From positions 248,001-312,000 of the forward strand of contig JANQMR010000011.1 in NCBI GenBank assembly GCA_028279985.1: a DNA stretch of 64,000 nucleotides. Reading direction: 5' to 3'. Position 1 is the first letter of the stretch, and each line of letters begins with the position of its first letter. Origin of the DNA: Woeseiaceae bacterium. GTDB lineage: Bacteria > Pseudomonadota > Gammaproteobacteria > Steroidobacterales > Woeseiaceae. Positions 51,873 to 61,178 of this stretch are shown here, piece after piece. The notes below the pieces were generated by a model. The model was given only the letters and a program-made list of their open reading frames with translations, was not told the DNA's origin and ran no database searches. Both the position numbers and the translations under genes were made by a program.

Positions 51873-54419
51873 TTAACGGCGATACGTAACCCCGAAATGC
51901 CACTGGCGACCGATGATGGTTTCGCCGAACAGAAGATCGAAGTCCGTGCCGGTGAGTTGGCGCCGGCGTTCGTCGGCAAGATTGCGCCCTTCGAGTGTGA
52001 ACACCCAACGATCACCCTGATAGTACCTGAGCGACGCGTCGATCTGCTCGAACTCGTCGTCAATCCGATTGGTGCGAATCAGGAAGTCGTCGGTTCGATT
52101 GTACGCAACCCTGACCTCGACCGGGCCGGTGTTGTAGAACACCGAAACGTTGCCGAGAAAATCGGCCTGCCGTATCCGTCGGTCGAGCGTACTGCCGTCG
52201 AGGAAAGTCGTCTCTCCGTCCAGGAACGTCAAGTTCGCAGACAAACCCAGGGGTGCAAGAGCATCCGGCAAGAACGGCATCGAGCCGAGGTACACCTGCA
52301 GCTCGAGCCCCTGAACCTCGGACTCGGACGCGTTGGTGTTTTGTGTGATGAGTGCCGGCTGGCCGTCGATCGTGGCCTCTTCGGTGGTGACGAGAATGTC
52401 GCCCTCGATGTCCTTGCGAAACAGCGCCGCGGACAACAGACCGTCACCGTTGTTGAAGTAGTACTCGAGCGAGAGGTCGAAGTTGTCCGACTCGCGCGGC
52501 TCGAGCGCCGGGTTGCCGCGGCGGATCTCGAGCAAACCCGAGTCGCTGTCACCGGGCAGGACCTCCGAGAACGTGACGGTCAGATCGGACGGATTGGGCC
52601 GGCCCAGGGTGCGGCTTATGGCGCCGCGGAGGTATACGCCATCGGCCAGCTCGTAGCTGACGTTGATCGAAGGCAGGAGGTTGTCGAAATCGCCGTTTAC
52701 GTCGTTCGCGGCGTCGCCGCGTGCGCCCGAATTGAAATCGGTGGTCTCGAAACGAAGCCCGCCGACCACGTTCAAACGGTCCGTCCGGTAGGTCAGCATA
52801 CCGTAAACGGCCGTGACGTCTTCCTCATAGGAAAAATCGGCCGAGGTCGAGCGGCCGACGTCGCGTGGAATGTCGAGGGTATTGAAGAACGCCAGTACGG
52901 CGCCGGGATTGTAGAACAGGAAATCGTCCGGCGAGTAGTCGGACCGGAAGCCGTCGCTTGCCAGTAGCGGGCCGAGCTCCGCGGTGGCAGCGAGGGCGTT
53001 GAAATCGGCGGAAGCGAATCGAAATTCTTCGTTGTCACGCACCCGTTCCAGGTTCCTGAATGCCGCGCCCACCTTGTAACCCAGGCCTCGATCGTTGCGA
53101 TCGTTGTTCCAGCCGTAGTCCACGAGAAGATTGACCACCTCCTCGTCGGTGTTGAGATCGCGCTCCCGGATGAAGGAAAGCGCGTAGTTGGACGGATCGC
53201 GAAAGAACGACGGGTCGTTGTACGTCGAACGTGTCGGCACCGTGCCGGAGGCGTCGATGCTCACACCGAGCTCGGGGACAAAACCGGTACGAAAGATCAG
53301 CGACGGTGTGTCATGATCGAAATTCTGCTCGGCCCAGCCGAGATCGACGTCCAGCTTACCGCCGCCGAGACGAGTCTCGAAGTGCCCCTGGACGCCGGAG
53401 CCCTGTGTGCGAATTGGAAAGGAATCGAAATTGAACTCCATGCGCCCATTCGCGACATCGGCCTGATTGGGGCCCGTCTCGGAAATGTCGCCCGCACCGA
53501 AACGGAGATTGTTGCGGAAGCGGGTCTCGTTCTCCTGCTGGCGATAAAAGTATGCGCTCACGGCGCCGTAAGTCTCACCGCTCAGGAACTCGAGTTTACC
53601 CTGCCCGCCGTAACGTTCCTGGTTGTTGGACGTCAGCGAGGAATCGAATCGCGTCGGCGGCGTGACGTTGGCGAACGTGTCTTCGATCCCGCCGACGGTG
53701 AACAGGCGATCCTGCTCGCGCGGCCGTTCGCTGTAGAGACCGGTAACTGCCACGCCAAACCGGTTGTCGGCGCCGAACTGGGTCGAAAACGTGGTCTCGA
53801 AGCGAAACGGCAGCTCTTCCTCGTCGGAATCCGACGCGATGTCCTCGGCCGAGTAGTGGCTGAGGGTCAGCGCACTGACCCAGAACGTTTCTTCCTGGTC
53901 GAAGGCCGAACGCGTCACCACGTCGATGTAACCGCCGATCGAGCTGCCGTCGATGTCCGGGGTAAAGGTCTTGTAAACGTCGAGCCGCTTGACCGCGGTC
54001 GACGGAAAAAACTCGATGTTGACGTTGCGGCCGCCGCCGCCGAAAGCGCCGGTAGACGGCACGCCGATCCCGTCGAACGTCACATAGTTCAGGTTGGAGT
54101 CGATCCCGCGGATGTTGACGAATCGTCCTTCGTCCTCATCGAACTCCGTCGCCACACCGGCGATGCGCCGCAAGGCATCCGCGACGTTGAAGTCCGGCAG
54201 GCCGGCAATCTCGTCCTGTGACAGCGAGTCGAAAACGATGTCCTTGTCGAGCTTTTGCGCGATCTCCTCTCGCTGCCTGGCCCGCGCCGCGGTGACGACG
54301 ATCTCCTCGATATCCGCCAGTGCAATGTCTTCCGCCGTCTGGGCTCCGGTGGCAAGCGGCCATGTGCCTGCCGTGATGAGCACCAGCACCATCCATCCGC
54401 TCCACCTTGCGTTTCTCAT
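51873..54419 (-). CDS. TonB-dependent receptor (Xanthomonas/Caulobacter type)
   Basis: The 848-residue receptor has a signal peptide, a TonB box-like EEIVVTAARARQREEIAQK, a plug with GRFVNIRGIDSNLNYVTFDGIGVP and the family-typical DVYKTFTPDIDGSSIGGYIDV, and a barrel that ends with an aromatic-rich strand (GRQWHFGVTYRR). This subtype often imports carbohydrates or similar compounds. The start ATG 54419 is preceded by AAAGGAACG. It lies under a promoter with operator-like repeats and downstream of a ROK regulator gene, in an operon with GDPD and NAGPA enzymes. Confidence 0.93.
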   Translation of the reverse strand: MRNARWSGWMVLVLITAGTWPLATGAQTAEDIALADIEEIVVTAARARQREEIAQKLDKDIVFDSLSQDEIAGLPDFNVADALRRIAGVATEFDEDEGRFVNIRGIDSNLNYVTFDGIGVPSTGAFGGGGRNVNIEFFPSTAVKRLDVYKTFTPDIDGSSIGGYIDVVTRSAFDQEETFWVSALTLSHYSAEDIASDSDEEELPFRFETTFSTQFGADNRFGVAVTGLYSERPREQDRLFTVGGIEDTFANVTPPTRFDSSLTSNNQERYGGQGKLEFLSGETYGAVSAYFYRQQENETRFRNNLRFGAGDISETGPNQADVANGRMEFNFDSFPIRTQGSGVQGHFETRLGGGKLDVDLGWAEQNFDHDTPSLIFRTGFVPELGVSIDASGTVPTRSTYNDPSFFRDPSNYALSFIRERDLNTDEEVVNLLVDYGWNNDRNDRGLGYKVGAAFRNLERVRDNEEFRFASADFNALAATAELGPLLASDGFRSDYSPDDFLFYNPGAVLAFFNTLDIPRDVGRSTSADFSYEEDVTAVYGMLTYRTDRLNVVGGLRFETTDFNSGARGDAANDVNGDFDNLLPSINVSYELADGVYLRGAISRTLGRPNPSDLTVTFSEVLPGDSDSGLLEIRRGNPALEPRESDNFDLSLEYYFNNGDGLLSAALFRKDIEGDILVTTEEATIDGQPALITQNTNASESEVQGLELQVYLGSMPFLPDALAPLGLSANLTFLDGETTFLDGSTLDRRIRQADFLGNVSVFYNTGPVEVRVAYNRTDDFLIRTNRIDDEFEQIDASLRYYQGDRWVFTLEGRNLADERRRQLTGTDFDLLFGETIIGRQWHFGVTYRR

Positions 54420-54466
54420 CGTCGTTCCTTTTGGCTGCACGCTGATTTCGCAACAGACTACGGGTA

Positions 54467-54494
54467 GTATATGACATTTAGTTTACTTAGTAAG
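54467..54494 (-). promoter_or_regulatory. Promoter of the TonB receptor operon
   Basis: On the minus strand TTACTA (54494-54489), a 16-base spacer and TATACT (54472-54467) form a plausible sigma-70 promoter about 50 bases before ATG 54419. The -35 box is inside a TTACT-T-AGTAA palindrome at 54484-54494, so a bound regulator would block it. Confidence 0.55.
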
Positions 54495-54538
54495 AAAATA
54501 TTTTGATATTTGATAAGAAAATTTATTAGTATTTTCTA
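54484..54538. promoter_or_regulatory. AT-rich operator cluster, probable ROK-regulator site
   Basis: In an AT-rich patch there are the palindrome TTACTTAGTAA, a direct repeat TAAGAAAAT (54492-54500 and 54515-54523), and an inverted repeat AGAAAAT/ATTTTCT (54517-54538). The element GTAAGAAAAT recurs inverted at 55699-55708 before the ROK and symporter genes, as expected for one regulator controlling both. Confidence 0.5.
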
Positions 54539-54547
54539 ATCAAAGGC

Positions 54548-55648
54548 TTACGTCCCTGTTACGGGAAAGCTCAGCGCGTAGAAAGGCAGGTGGCCCGCGC
54601 CGATCGCAGCAGCCTTCGCCCCGTACGACGAAGCCACAGGCATTGGCCTCGGGATGTCGGTCTGCGCCTCGAACAAGGGTTGCCCCGCAAGCGCCCGGGC
54701 GGTTTCGTCCAGCACTTTCAGCGGCAAGGCACCGGTGATCACGATGCGGTCCGGGTCTAGCCAGCCCGCCCCGGCATTGACGGCGGCAACGAGCTGACGA
54801 CCCGCGCGCCGGCACCAGCGTCGAGTCGCCGCGTCGATATCGGCGTTGGCGCTGACCCGCTGCTCCAGCACGCCGTCGGATTCGATCGACGCCAGGTAGT
54901 CGAGGGCGGAGGGTCGCGGTTTTCCGTAAGGATACAGCCAGCCAATCTCACCCGCGTTGCCGTGCGAACCGCGCAACAGCCGCCCTTCGACCATGACGCC
55001 ACCGCCGACACCGGCGTCGAGGGTGATTGCCATGACGACCGATGCGTTCCCTGCGTTGGGCGCATAGTTCTCTGCGATGACTGCGGCGGTTGCGTCGTTC
55101 TCGACAAAAACCGGCATCCCGAGCGCTTTGGAAAAAAACGCGGGAAGGTCCAACTCTCGCCAGCTCTCGAGCGCATCCACCGTGCGGCGCCGCTGCGGAT
55201 CGATCGTCGTGTAACCCGGCACGGCCAGACCCGCGCCGAACACCGGAGTATCATGGCGCCGGTCAGTCGATTGTACGAACGACAGGGCGAGCTCGGCGAC
55301 GTCTGCGGGTTCGGTGCCGGTCAGCGTCCGGCGCGCCGAGCAGACTTCGCTGCCGTCGAAATCGAGCAATACGCACTCGAGCCAGCCGGGGTGGACGGCG
55401 AAACCAAACGCGGCACCCCCTTCGGCGCGCAGCGACAGGACCTGGGCGGGACGGCCCGCGGCCGTGCCGGTCCGTTTCAGCGGACGCTCGCGGACCAGAC
55501 CGAAGTCAATCAAATCGCGTCCGAACCGGGTCACCGCCCCGGAGCTCAAACACGCCAGCTTGCCCAACTCGGCGCGCGAGAGCGCCCGATGTTTGCGAAT
55601 GTGGTGCAGCATCGCCTGTTGGCTGGGTGCAAGATCAAAGGCTTTCAT
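54548..55648 (-). CDS. ROK-family transcriptional regulator
   Basis: The 366-residue protein has an N-terminal winged HTH (HRALSRAELGKLACLSSGAVTR as one helical pair near residues 20-42) and a ROK sugar-kinase-like domain (AGLAVPGYTTID, FVENDATAAVIAENY, ITLDAGVGGGVMVEGRLLRGSHGNAGEIGW). The zinc-binding CxCGxxGCxE motif of many ROK proteins is missing at its usual place. It probably represses or activates the sugar uptake genes around it in response to a sugar. It lies upstream of the TonB receptor and is divergent from the symporter. Confidence 0.9.
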   Translation of the reverse strand: MKAFDLAPSQQAMLHHIRKHRALSRAELGKLACLSSGAVTRFGRDLIDFGLVRERPLKRTGTAAGRPAQVLSLRAEGGAAFGFAVHPGWLECVLLDFDGSEVCSARRTLTGTEPADVAELALSFVQSTDRRHDTPVFGAGLAVPGYTTIDPQRRRTVDALESWRELDLPAFFSKALGMPVFVENDATAAVIAENYAPNAGNASVVMAITLDAGVGGGVMVEGRLLRGSHGNAGEIGWLYPYGKPRPSALDYLASIESDGVLEQRVSANADIDAATRRWCRRAGRQLVAAVNAGAGWLDPDRIVITGALPLKVLDETARALAGQPLFEAQTDIPRPMPVASSYGAKAAAIGAGHLPFYALSFPVTGT

Positions 55649-55698
55649 CGATCGTCCGGTCGGCGGGTGCGAAACGCACTTGCAGACAACGCCTCGCT

Positions 55699-55708
55699 AT
55701 TTTCTTAC
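55699..55708 (+). promoter_or_regulatory. Second copy of the ATTTTCTTAC element
   Basis: ATTTTCTTAC between the ROK and symporter genes matches the element in the TonB receptor promoter on the opposite strand. It is short, so taken alone it could be chance. Confidence 0.35.
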
Positions 55709-55817
55709 CTGGGACAATAATGGCAAGCTGGGCGTCGCTTCAAGCGTCGGCGAAGTGTCGCCGTTCGGTCATTGTCGTGACGATACACTCGGGTATCGGG
55801 AGACCCATCCTTAGCAC

Positions 55818-57215
55818 ATGATCCGCGAACCGTTGCCCAGCAGGGTGGTATCCGAGCCCGGTGTGCTTCGATCGACCGTGTATGCCAGCGGCAATCTCGG
55901 CAAGAACCTGTTGTGGCACTCCGTCGAAGTGGCCTTACTCTTCGTGTTCACGGAGCTATTGGGCTTGCCCCCGGCGCTGGCAGGAACGCTGATACTGGCC
56001 TCGCTCGCCATCGACGCGACCCTGGACCCGGTCGTCGGTGTTCTGACGGAGCGCCTGCGCAGCCCCTGGGGGCAATACGGACCCCTGCTCCTGGTCGGGT
56101 CTCCCCTGGCAGCCTTGTCCTTTGTCGGTCTGTTCGCCTTACCTTTGCTGGACGTTACCAACGTCGCCGTAATCGCCGGTGTCCTGATCGTCTTTCGTAT
56201 CGGTTACACGCTCATCGACATCCCGCACAACGCGATGCTCGCGAGAATTTCCACTCGTAGCGAACGGCGCAGCAGTATCGCCATACTCCGCTTTCTCTTT
56301 TCCTCTCTCGCGGCATTGACGATCTCGGTCGCGCTGGGAGGCATCGCGGTAGCGCCCGACCGCTTGTCCGAGTGGGGCCTCTTTTGGTTTGCCTGTGCCG
56401 CGGGCGTGGGTTCCTGGCTCGTGTTGTCGCTCGTCTGGTATGCCTGCCGTCCCTGCGATCGGCCGCCGGCACACTCGTCCGGGACACTGTCGCTTCGACA
56501 AATCAGTCGCGCGATAGTCGGCAATCGCCAGTTCCTGCTCGTCGTCGGCATCGCCGCCGTGGGTTCGCTGAGCTTGCCGCTGTTTGCGAAGTCCATGCTG
56601 TATTACAGCCGTTATCTATTGAATGACGTGAGCCTTGCGTCGTATTGCCTGACAGCCATGGTCGTCGGGCAGCTCGTGGCGCTACCGTGGTGGATGTACG
56701 TGGCGAAGGCGCGGGAGAACAAGGTCGCGCTGCGATGGGCCCACGTGACGCTGTTCGGCGCGGCGATGCTGTTCCTGATCCTGCCGGCCGATGAGCGCAT
56801 TGCCGTTGCACTGTCGTTCATCGTCGGCGCCGCGGCAAGCGGCGTGTATTCGATCATCTGGGCAATGATCGCCGACTGCGTCGAGCGTGGACAGGCAGTC
56901 ACCGGCGTCCGCGTCGAAGCCACGCTGTTTGCGCTCGCTACCCTGGTCCAGAAGTCCTGTATCGGCATCGGTGCCTGGCTGTTCGGTATCGGATTGTCCC
57001 TGGCAGGGCACGAGCCGGGCGCCGCCGCAACACCAGCGCTCCGGCACACCATCGAGGCTTTCGGAATGGGTCTGCCGGCCCTGGGTGCCGTCGTCTGTAT
57101 CCTGTTGCTGCGACATTTTGTCGTGACGCACGAAGATCACGCACGGTCGCTTGGTGTGCTGAATCATTCCCCAGCCATCGACGCCAGCCTCCGGATCCGA
57201 TCCAGACGGCCATGA
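55818..57215 (+). CDS. GPH-family sugar:cation symporter (MelB-type MFS)
   Basis: The 465-residue protein has 11-12 transmembrane segments and GPH landmarks: ASGNLGKNLLWHSVEVALLFVFTE at the start, LAIDATLDPVVGVLTERLRSPWGQYGPLLLVG (split by the first cytoplasmic loop), and IPHNAMLARIS. It imports a sugar or glycoside with a cation across the inner membrane. It is divergent from the ROK regulator and, with the TonB receptor and the two hydrolases, completes an uptake and cleavage pathway. Confidence 0.9.
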   Translation: MIREPLPSRVVSEPGVLRSTVYASGNLGKNLLWHSVEVALLFVFTELLGLPPALAGTLILASLAIDATLDPVVGVLTERLRSPWGQYGPLLLVGSPLAALSFVGLFALPLLDVTNVAVIAGVLIVFRIGYTLIDIPHNAMLARISTRSERRSSIAILRFLFSSLAALTISVALGGIAVAPDRLSEWGLFWFACAAGVGSWLVLSLVWYACRPCDRPPAHSSGTLSLRQISRAIVGNRQFLLVVGIAAVGSLSLPLFAKSMLYYSRYLLNDVSLASYCLTAMVVGQLVALPWWMYVAKARENKVALRWAHVTLFGAAMLFLILPADERIAVALSFIVGAAASGVYSIIWAMIADCVERGQAVTGVRVEATLFALATLVQKSCIGIGAWLFGIGLSLAGHEPGAAATPALRHTIEAFGMGLPALGAVVCILLLRHFVVTHEDHARSLGVLNHSPAIDASLRIRSRRP

Positions 57216-57281
57216 CAAAACTGGTTTTCCGGCCGGCGATGGCAACCACTCGATGTGACATTGGCATTCCGGATGGGTTGT

Positions 57282-58415
57282 CTATTCTCGATCGCGGCCC
57301 AATAGCGCGAGCACCTGGCGCGTTATCGACCGGGTCTCGTCGGCGGCAATCACCAGCACGTCGGTCTCGCTGTCCTCCGTGGCCAAGCTCACCGGCAGCG
57401 ACAGGCTTGCGGAATCCGGCAGCTCGATACTCAAGCCGGGCAGATTCTCGCAGACGGTGCGGACCAGCCAGGGGTGGTTTTCGCCGACACCACCGCTGAA
57501 GACCAGGGCATCAACCCGCCCGAGCACGGCCTGAAAGGCCCCGATGTATTTGCGTATCCTGTAGGCGTAGAGCTCGATCGCGCGTTGTGCCGCGCCGTCT
57601 CCCGCCAGCGCGAGCGACCGGACCCTGCGCATGTCGGGGTCGCCGCACAGTCCGAGAAGGCCGCTACGCCGGTTGACCAGCGTATCCAATGCCTCGCCGT
57701 CCAGATCTTCCGCCCGCGCAACGTACGCAAGCAATCCAGGATCGACGTCTCCGGAGCGGGTGCCCATGACCAGGCCCGCGGCGGGGGTCATGCCCATGCT
57801 CGTATCGATGCTACGGCCGTTCCGGATTGCCGTGGCGCTGGCTCCATTACCGAGGTGTAGCGTGATGAGACTCAGCGTGTCGGCGGGGCGCCCGAGAAAT
57901 GCCGCGGCATCGAACATGAGCTGTTCGTGGGAGATACCGTGGAAGCCGAAGCGGCGCAGGCCGTGACGGTCCACGAGGTCGTCGGGTAATGCATACCGAT
58001 AGGCCCGCTCCGGTAACGTCGCGTGGAAGCCGGTATCGAACACCGCGACGTGTTCGGCGTCCGGCCAGGTGTCGCGGCAGGCTTCGATGACCTCGAGGTT
58101 GACCGGGTTATGTAGCGGCGCATACCGGGACGCGGCCTTGATGGCGGCGACGACGTCGCCGTCGATTCGTGCCGGCTCCACCAGGCTCGCTCCGCCGTGG
58201 ACGACACGGTGGCCGCTAGCGTCCGGCGCGGGAAAACGGCGAAGCTGCTCCAGCATCCGACGGCATGCGGCACCGATCTCGCCGCCGGTGTCGATCGTCT
58301 CTTGCACAATCGTTTCGTACGCAATCGTCTCGTGGACGACAGGCACGAGACCGTCGGTCTCGAGCAGCGAATAACGTAAGGTCGAGCTGCCTGCGTTGAC
58401 GACAAGCAGGTACAT
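57282..58415 (-). CDS. ackA: Acetate kinase
   Basis: The 377-residue enzyme has the acetate kinase signatures VVNAGSSTLRYSLLE at the start, FDTGFHATLPERAYRYALP, FGFHGISHEQL, LITLHLGNGASATAIRNGRSIDTSMGMTP and the late VFSGGVGENHPWLVR. It turns acetyl phosphate plus ADP into acetate plus ATP. Residues 27-41 are three five-residue repeats (HETI-like) coded by 15-bp units at 58293-58337, in a region that is variable in the family. The ATG is 3 bases after the phosphoketolase stop, so the two act in sequence. Confidence 0.93.
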   Translation of the reverse strand: MYLLVVNAGSSTLRYSLLETDGLVPVVHETIAYETIVQETIDTGGEIGAACRRMLEQLRRFPAPDASGHRVVHGGASLVEPARIDGDVVAAIKAASRYAPLHNPVNLEVIEACRDTWPDAEHVAVFDTGFHATLPERAYRYALPDDLVDRHGLRRFGFHGISHEQLMFDAAAFLGRPADTLSLITLHLGNGASATAIRNGRSIDTSMGMTPAAGLVMGTRSGDVDPGLLAYVARAEDLDGEALDTLVNRRSGLLGLCGDPDMRRVRSLALAGDGAAQRAIELYAYRIRKYIGAFQAVLGRVDALVFSGGVGENHPWLVRTVCENLPGLSIELPDSASLSLPVSLATEDSETDVLVIAADETRSITRQVLALLGRDRE

Positions 58416-58418
58416 CGA

Positions 58419-60782
58419 CTAGAAGGGCCAGCGCCAGTCCCGGTACTCGGGTTTGTCGACGCCGTGCTCGTGGGCGTATTCGCGGGCGTTTATCTGCATG
58501 TCCTTCAGGTTGTCCTTGATGTGCGCGCCGGCCACCTGCAGCGCCGGCAGGCGGTCGATGACGTCGATCGCCAGGCTGAAGCGGTCGATTTCGTTGGAGA
58601 TGGCGAGCTCCAGCGGTGTATTGATATTACCTTTTTCCTTGTAGCCGCGAACGTGCAGGTTTTCGTGGTTCGTCCGGCGATAGGCGAGCCGGTGTATCAG
58701 CCACGGGTAGCCGTGGAAGTTGAAGATGACGGGCCGGTCCTTGGTAAACAGGCTGTCGAAATCGCGATCGGCAAGACCGTGCGGATGTTCGCCGGCAGGC
58801 TGCATGCAGAACAGGTCGACGACGTTGATGAAGCGAATCTTGAGATCGGGGAAGTGTTCGCGCAGCAGCGCGGTCGCGGCCAGCGCTTCCTGAGTCGGGA
58901 TGTCGCCGCAGCCGACCATGACGACGTCGGGCTCGCTGCCGTGATCGTTGCTCGCCCAGTCCCAGGTCCCGACGCCCTTTTCGCAGTGCCTGGCGGCTTC
59001 GTCGATGTCCATGTACTGCAGGTGCGCCTGTTTGTCGCAGACGATGACGTTGATGTTGTCGGTGCTGCGCAGGCAGTGATCGGCCACGCTCAACAGGGAG
59101 TTCACGTCCGGCGGCAGGTAGATTCGCGTCACCTCGGGGCTTTTGTTGACCACAACGTCGAGAAAGCCCGGGTCCTGGTGAGTGAAACCGTTGTGGTCCT
59201 GGCGCCAGACCGTGGACGTGATCAAAAGGTTCACCGAGGACACCGGCACACGCCACTGGATCTCTCGGCTGATCGACAGCCACTTGGCGTGCTGGTTGTA
59301 CATCGAATCGATGACGTGGACAAAAGCTTCATAGGTGGCGAAAAAGCCGTGGCGGCCGGTGAGCACATACCCTTCGTACCAGCCCTCCAGCGTATGCTCC
59401 GAGAGCATCTCCATGACCCTGCCGTCGGGAGACAGCTCACCGCCGTCGTCGTCTTCGGGCAGATAGTCCGCAAGCCATAGCTTTTTGCTGGCCTCGTAAA
59501 TCGCATCGAGCTTGTTCGACGTGTTTTCGTCGGGGCCGAAAACCCGAAACGACTGCATGTTCTTGCGCATGATGTCGCGCAGGAAAGCGCCCAGCGGGCG
59601 CGTATTCATCGACTCGATCTGCGCCGGCTCACCGACCTCGATGGCGTAATCGCGAAACTGCGGCATGCGCAAGGCGCGGCGCAGGAGCCCGCCGTTCGCA
59701 TGTGGGCTTGCGCTCATGCGCTTGACGCCCTTGGGCGCGAGCACACGCAATTCGGGGACGAGGCGGCCGGTGTCGTCGAACAGTTCGTCGGGCCGATAGC
59801 TTTTCAGCCATTCCTCGAGCTGGCGAAGATGCTTGGGTTTGTCGTGAATACCGCCGAGCGGCACCTGGTGCGAGCGCCAGGAACCGGCCACCTTGTGGCC
59901 GTCGACTTCGGCCGGTCCGGTCCAGCCTTTGGGGGTACGGAGCACGATCATCGGCCAGCGGGCCCGCGCGACTTCGCCGCCCGAGCGCGCCGCATCCTGG
60001 ATCTCGCGAATTCGCGCATAACAGGCATCGAGGGTCGCCGCCATTTTTTTATGCATCTCGAACGGCTGGTCGCCCTCGACGTGGTGTGGCTCCCAGCCGT
60101 AGCCGCGGAACAACTGGTCCAACTCCTCGTGCGAGATACGCGAGAGTATCGTCGGGTTGTCGATCTTGTAGCCGTTCAAATGCAGGATGGGGAGCACGGC
60201 GCCGTCGCGCGCCGGATTGAGAAACTTGTTCGAGTGCCACGAGGTGGCGAGCGGCCCGGTTTCCGACTCGCCGTCGCCGACGGCAACGGTCACGACCAGG
60301 TCCGGGTTGTCGAACGCGGCGCCGAACGCATGGGAAATGCTGTACCCCAGCTCGCCGCCCTCGTGTATGGAGCCCGGCGTCTCCGGCGTACAGTGGCTGC
60401 CGATGCCGCCCGGAAACGAAAACTGCTTGAAAAAGCGGCGCATGCCGTCTTCGTCCTCGGACTTGTCCGGATAGACCTCCGAGTAGGTGCCCTCGAGATA
60501 AACCGGCGCCAGAACGCCGGGCGCGCCGTGACCGGGGCCTGCGAGAAAGATGGCGTCGACGCCCCGTTCCCGGATCAGGCGGTTCATGTGGACATACATG
60601 AAAGCGAGACCGGGGCTCGCGCCCCAGTGTCCGAGCAGTCGGCGCTTGACATGCTCGGCCGACAGCGGTTCGCGTAGCAGCGGATTCGCGCGGAGATAAA
60701 TCATGCCCGCAGCCACGTAGTTGCAGGCGCGCCAGTAGGCGTCGATTTGCGACACCTCGTGGTCGGACAGGGGATCGCTCAT
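58419..60782 (-). CDS. xfp: Xylulose-5-phosphate/fructose-6-phosphate phosphoketolase
   Basis: The 787-residue thiamine-diphosphate enzyme has the family motifs [77 protein letters not shown] (in consecutive blocks), [22 protein letters not shown] and, late, [27 protein letters not shown]. It makes acetyl phosphate plus glyceraldehyde-3-phosphate (or erythrose-4-phosphate). AAGGTG before ATG 60782 supports the start. Acetate kinase follows directly, making this a complete phosphoketolase shunt. Confidence 0.96.
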   Translation of the reverse strand: MSDPLSDHEVSQIDAYWRACNYVAAGMIYLRANPLLREPLSAEHVKRRLLGHWGASPGLAFMYVHMNRLIRERGVDAIFLAGPGHGAPGVLAPVYLEGTYSEVYPDKSEDEDGMRRFFKQFSFPGGIGSHCTPETPGSIHEGGELGYSISHAFGAAFDNPDLVVTVAVGDGESETGPLATSWHSNKFLNPARDGAVLPILHLNGYKIDNPTILSRISHEELDQLFRGYGWEPHHVEGDQPFEMHKKMAATLDACYARIREIQDAARSGGEVARARWPMIVLRTPKGWTGPAEVDGHKVAGSWRSHQVPLGGIHDKPKHLRQLEEWLKSYRPDELFDDTGRLVPELRVLAPKGVKRMSASPHANGGLLRRALRMPQFRDYAIEVGEPAQIESMNTRPLGAFLRDIMRKNMQSFRVFGPDENTSNKLDAIYEASKKLWLADYLPEDDDGGELSPDGRVMEMLSEHTLEGWYEGYVLTGRHGFFATYEAFVHVIDSMYNQHAKWLSISREIQWRVPVSSVNLLITSTVWRQDHNGFTHQDPGFLDVVVNKSPEVTRIYLPPDVNSLLSVADHCLRSTDNINVIVCDKQAHLQYMDIDEAARHCEKGVGTWDWASNDHGSEPDVVMVGCGDIPTQEALAATALLREHFPDLKIRFINVVDLFCMQPAGEHPHGLADRDFDSLFTKDRPVIFNFHGYPWLIHRLAYRRTNHENLHVRGYKEKGNINTPLELAISNEIDRFSLAIDVIDRLPALQVAGAHIKDNLKDMQINAREYAHEHGVDKPEYRDWRWPF

Positions 60783-61135
60783 TCCGTCACCTTCAGTGCA
60801 CTTGCTCTACGACCGCACGTTGACACAAGTATGTTAAGGAGAGATTACGACATGTGTTCGAAAATCGATGTCGAAAAACCGGAATTGCGATGCCGACCGT
60901 TTCTTGCTCGCGGAATCCCCGGAGTGCGAGATTCGGTTTCGCTGCGATCCACGCTGGCTTTCGAACGTCCGGCGCTGATCGAGGTCCGGGATCAGCCGGC
61001 GGTACCGGTTTCGGGATCGCAAATCACATGGACTACAAGGACAAGCTCGTTCCGGCCGAGCCCGGCCTGTTTCGCCTGCGGGACGACATCGACAAGGCAG
61101 TCGCGGCGCGGGCACGTCGCACCGTCCAGAAAAAT
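60783..61135. other. Region between phosphoketolase and M15 peptidase genes
   Basis: This 353-base region has no firm gene. It contains the start of a possible small gene at 60852 with a good Shine-Dalgarno (AAGGAGAG, 60836-60843) and, in another frame, an open stretch from ATG 61028 beginning MDYKDKLVPAEPGLFRLRDD that looks protein-like. It may hold a frame-shifted remnant. Confidence 0.4.
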
Positions 61136-61178
61136 TCAGACCAGTCTGCCCCACAGGCTCTTCACGAGCCTCGCGTAA
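60852..61178 (+). CDS. Possible small gene or frame-shifted remnant
   Basis: ATG 60852 lies 8 bases after AAGGAGAG and opens a frame of 108 codons starting MCSKIDVEKPELRCRPF. After about 58 codons it becomes composition-poor, while a second frame from 61028 looks more protein-like, so a frameshift is possible. The 3' end overlaps the M15 gene antisense. I recognise no family. Confidence 0.25.
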   Translation: MCSKIDVEKPELRCRPFLARGIPGVRDSVSLRSTLAFERPALIEVRDQPAVPVSGSQITWTTRTSSFRPSPACFACGTTSTRQSRRGHVAPSRKIQTSLPHRLFTSLA

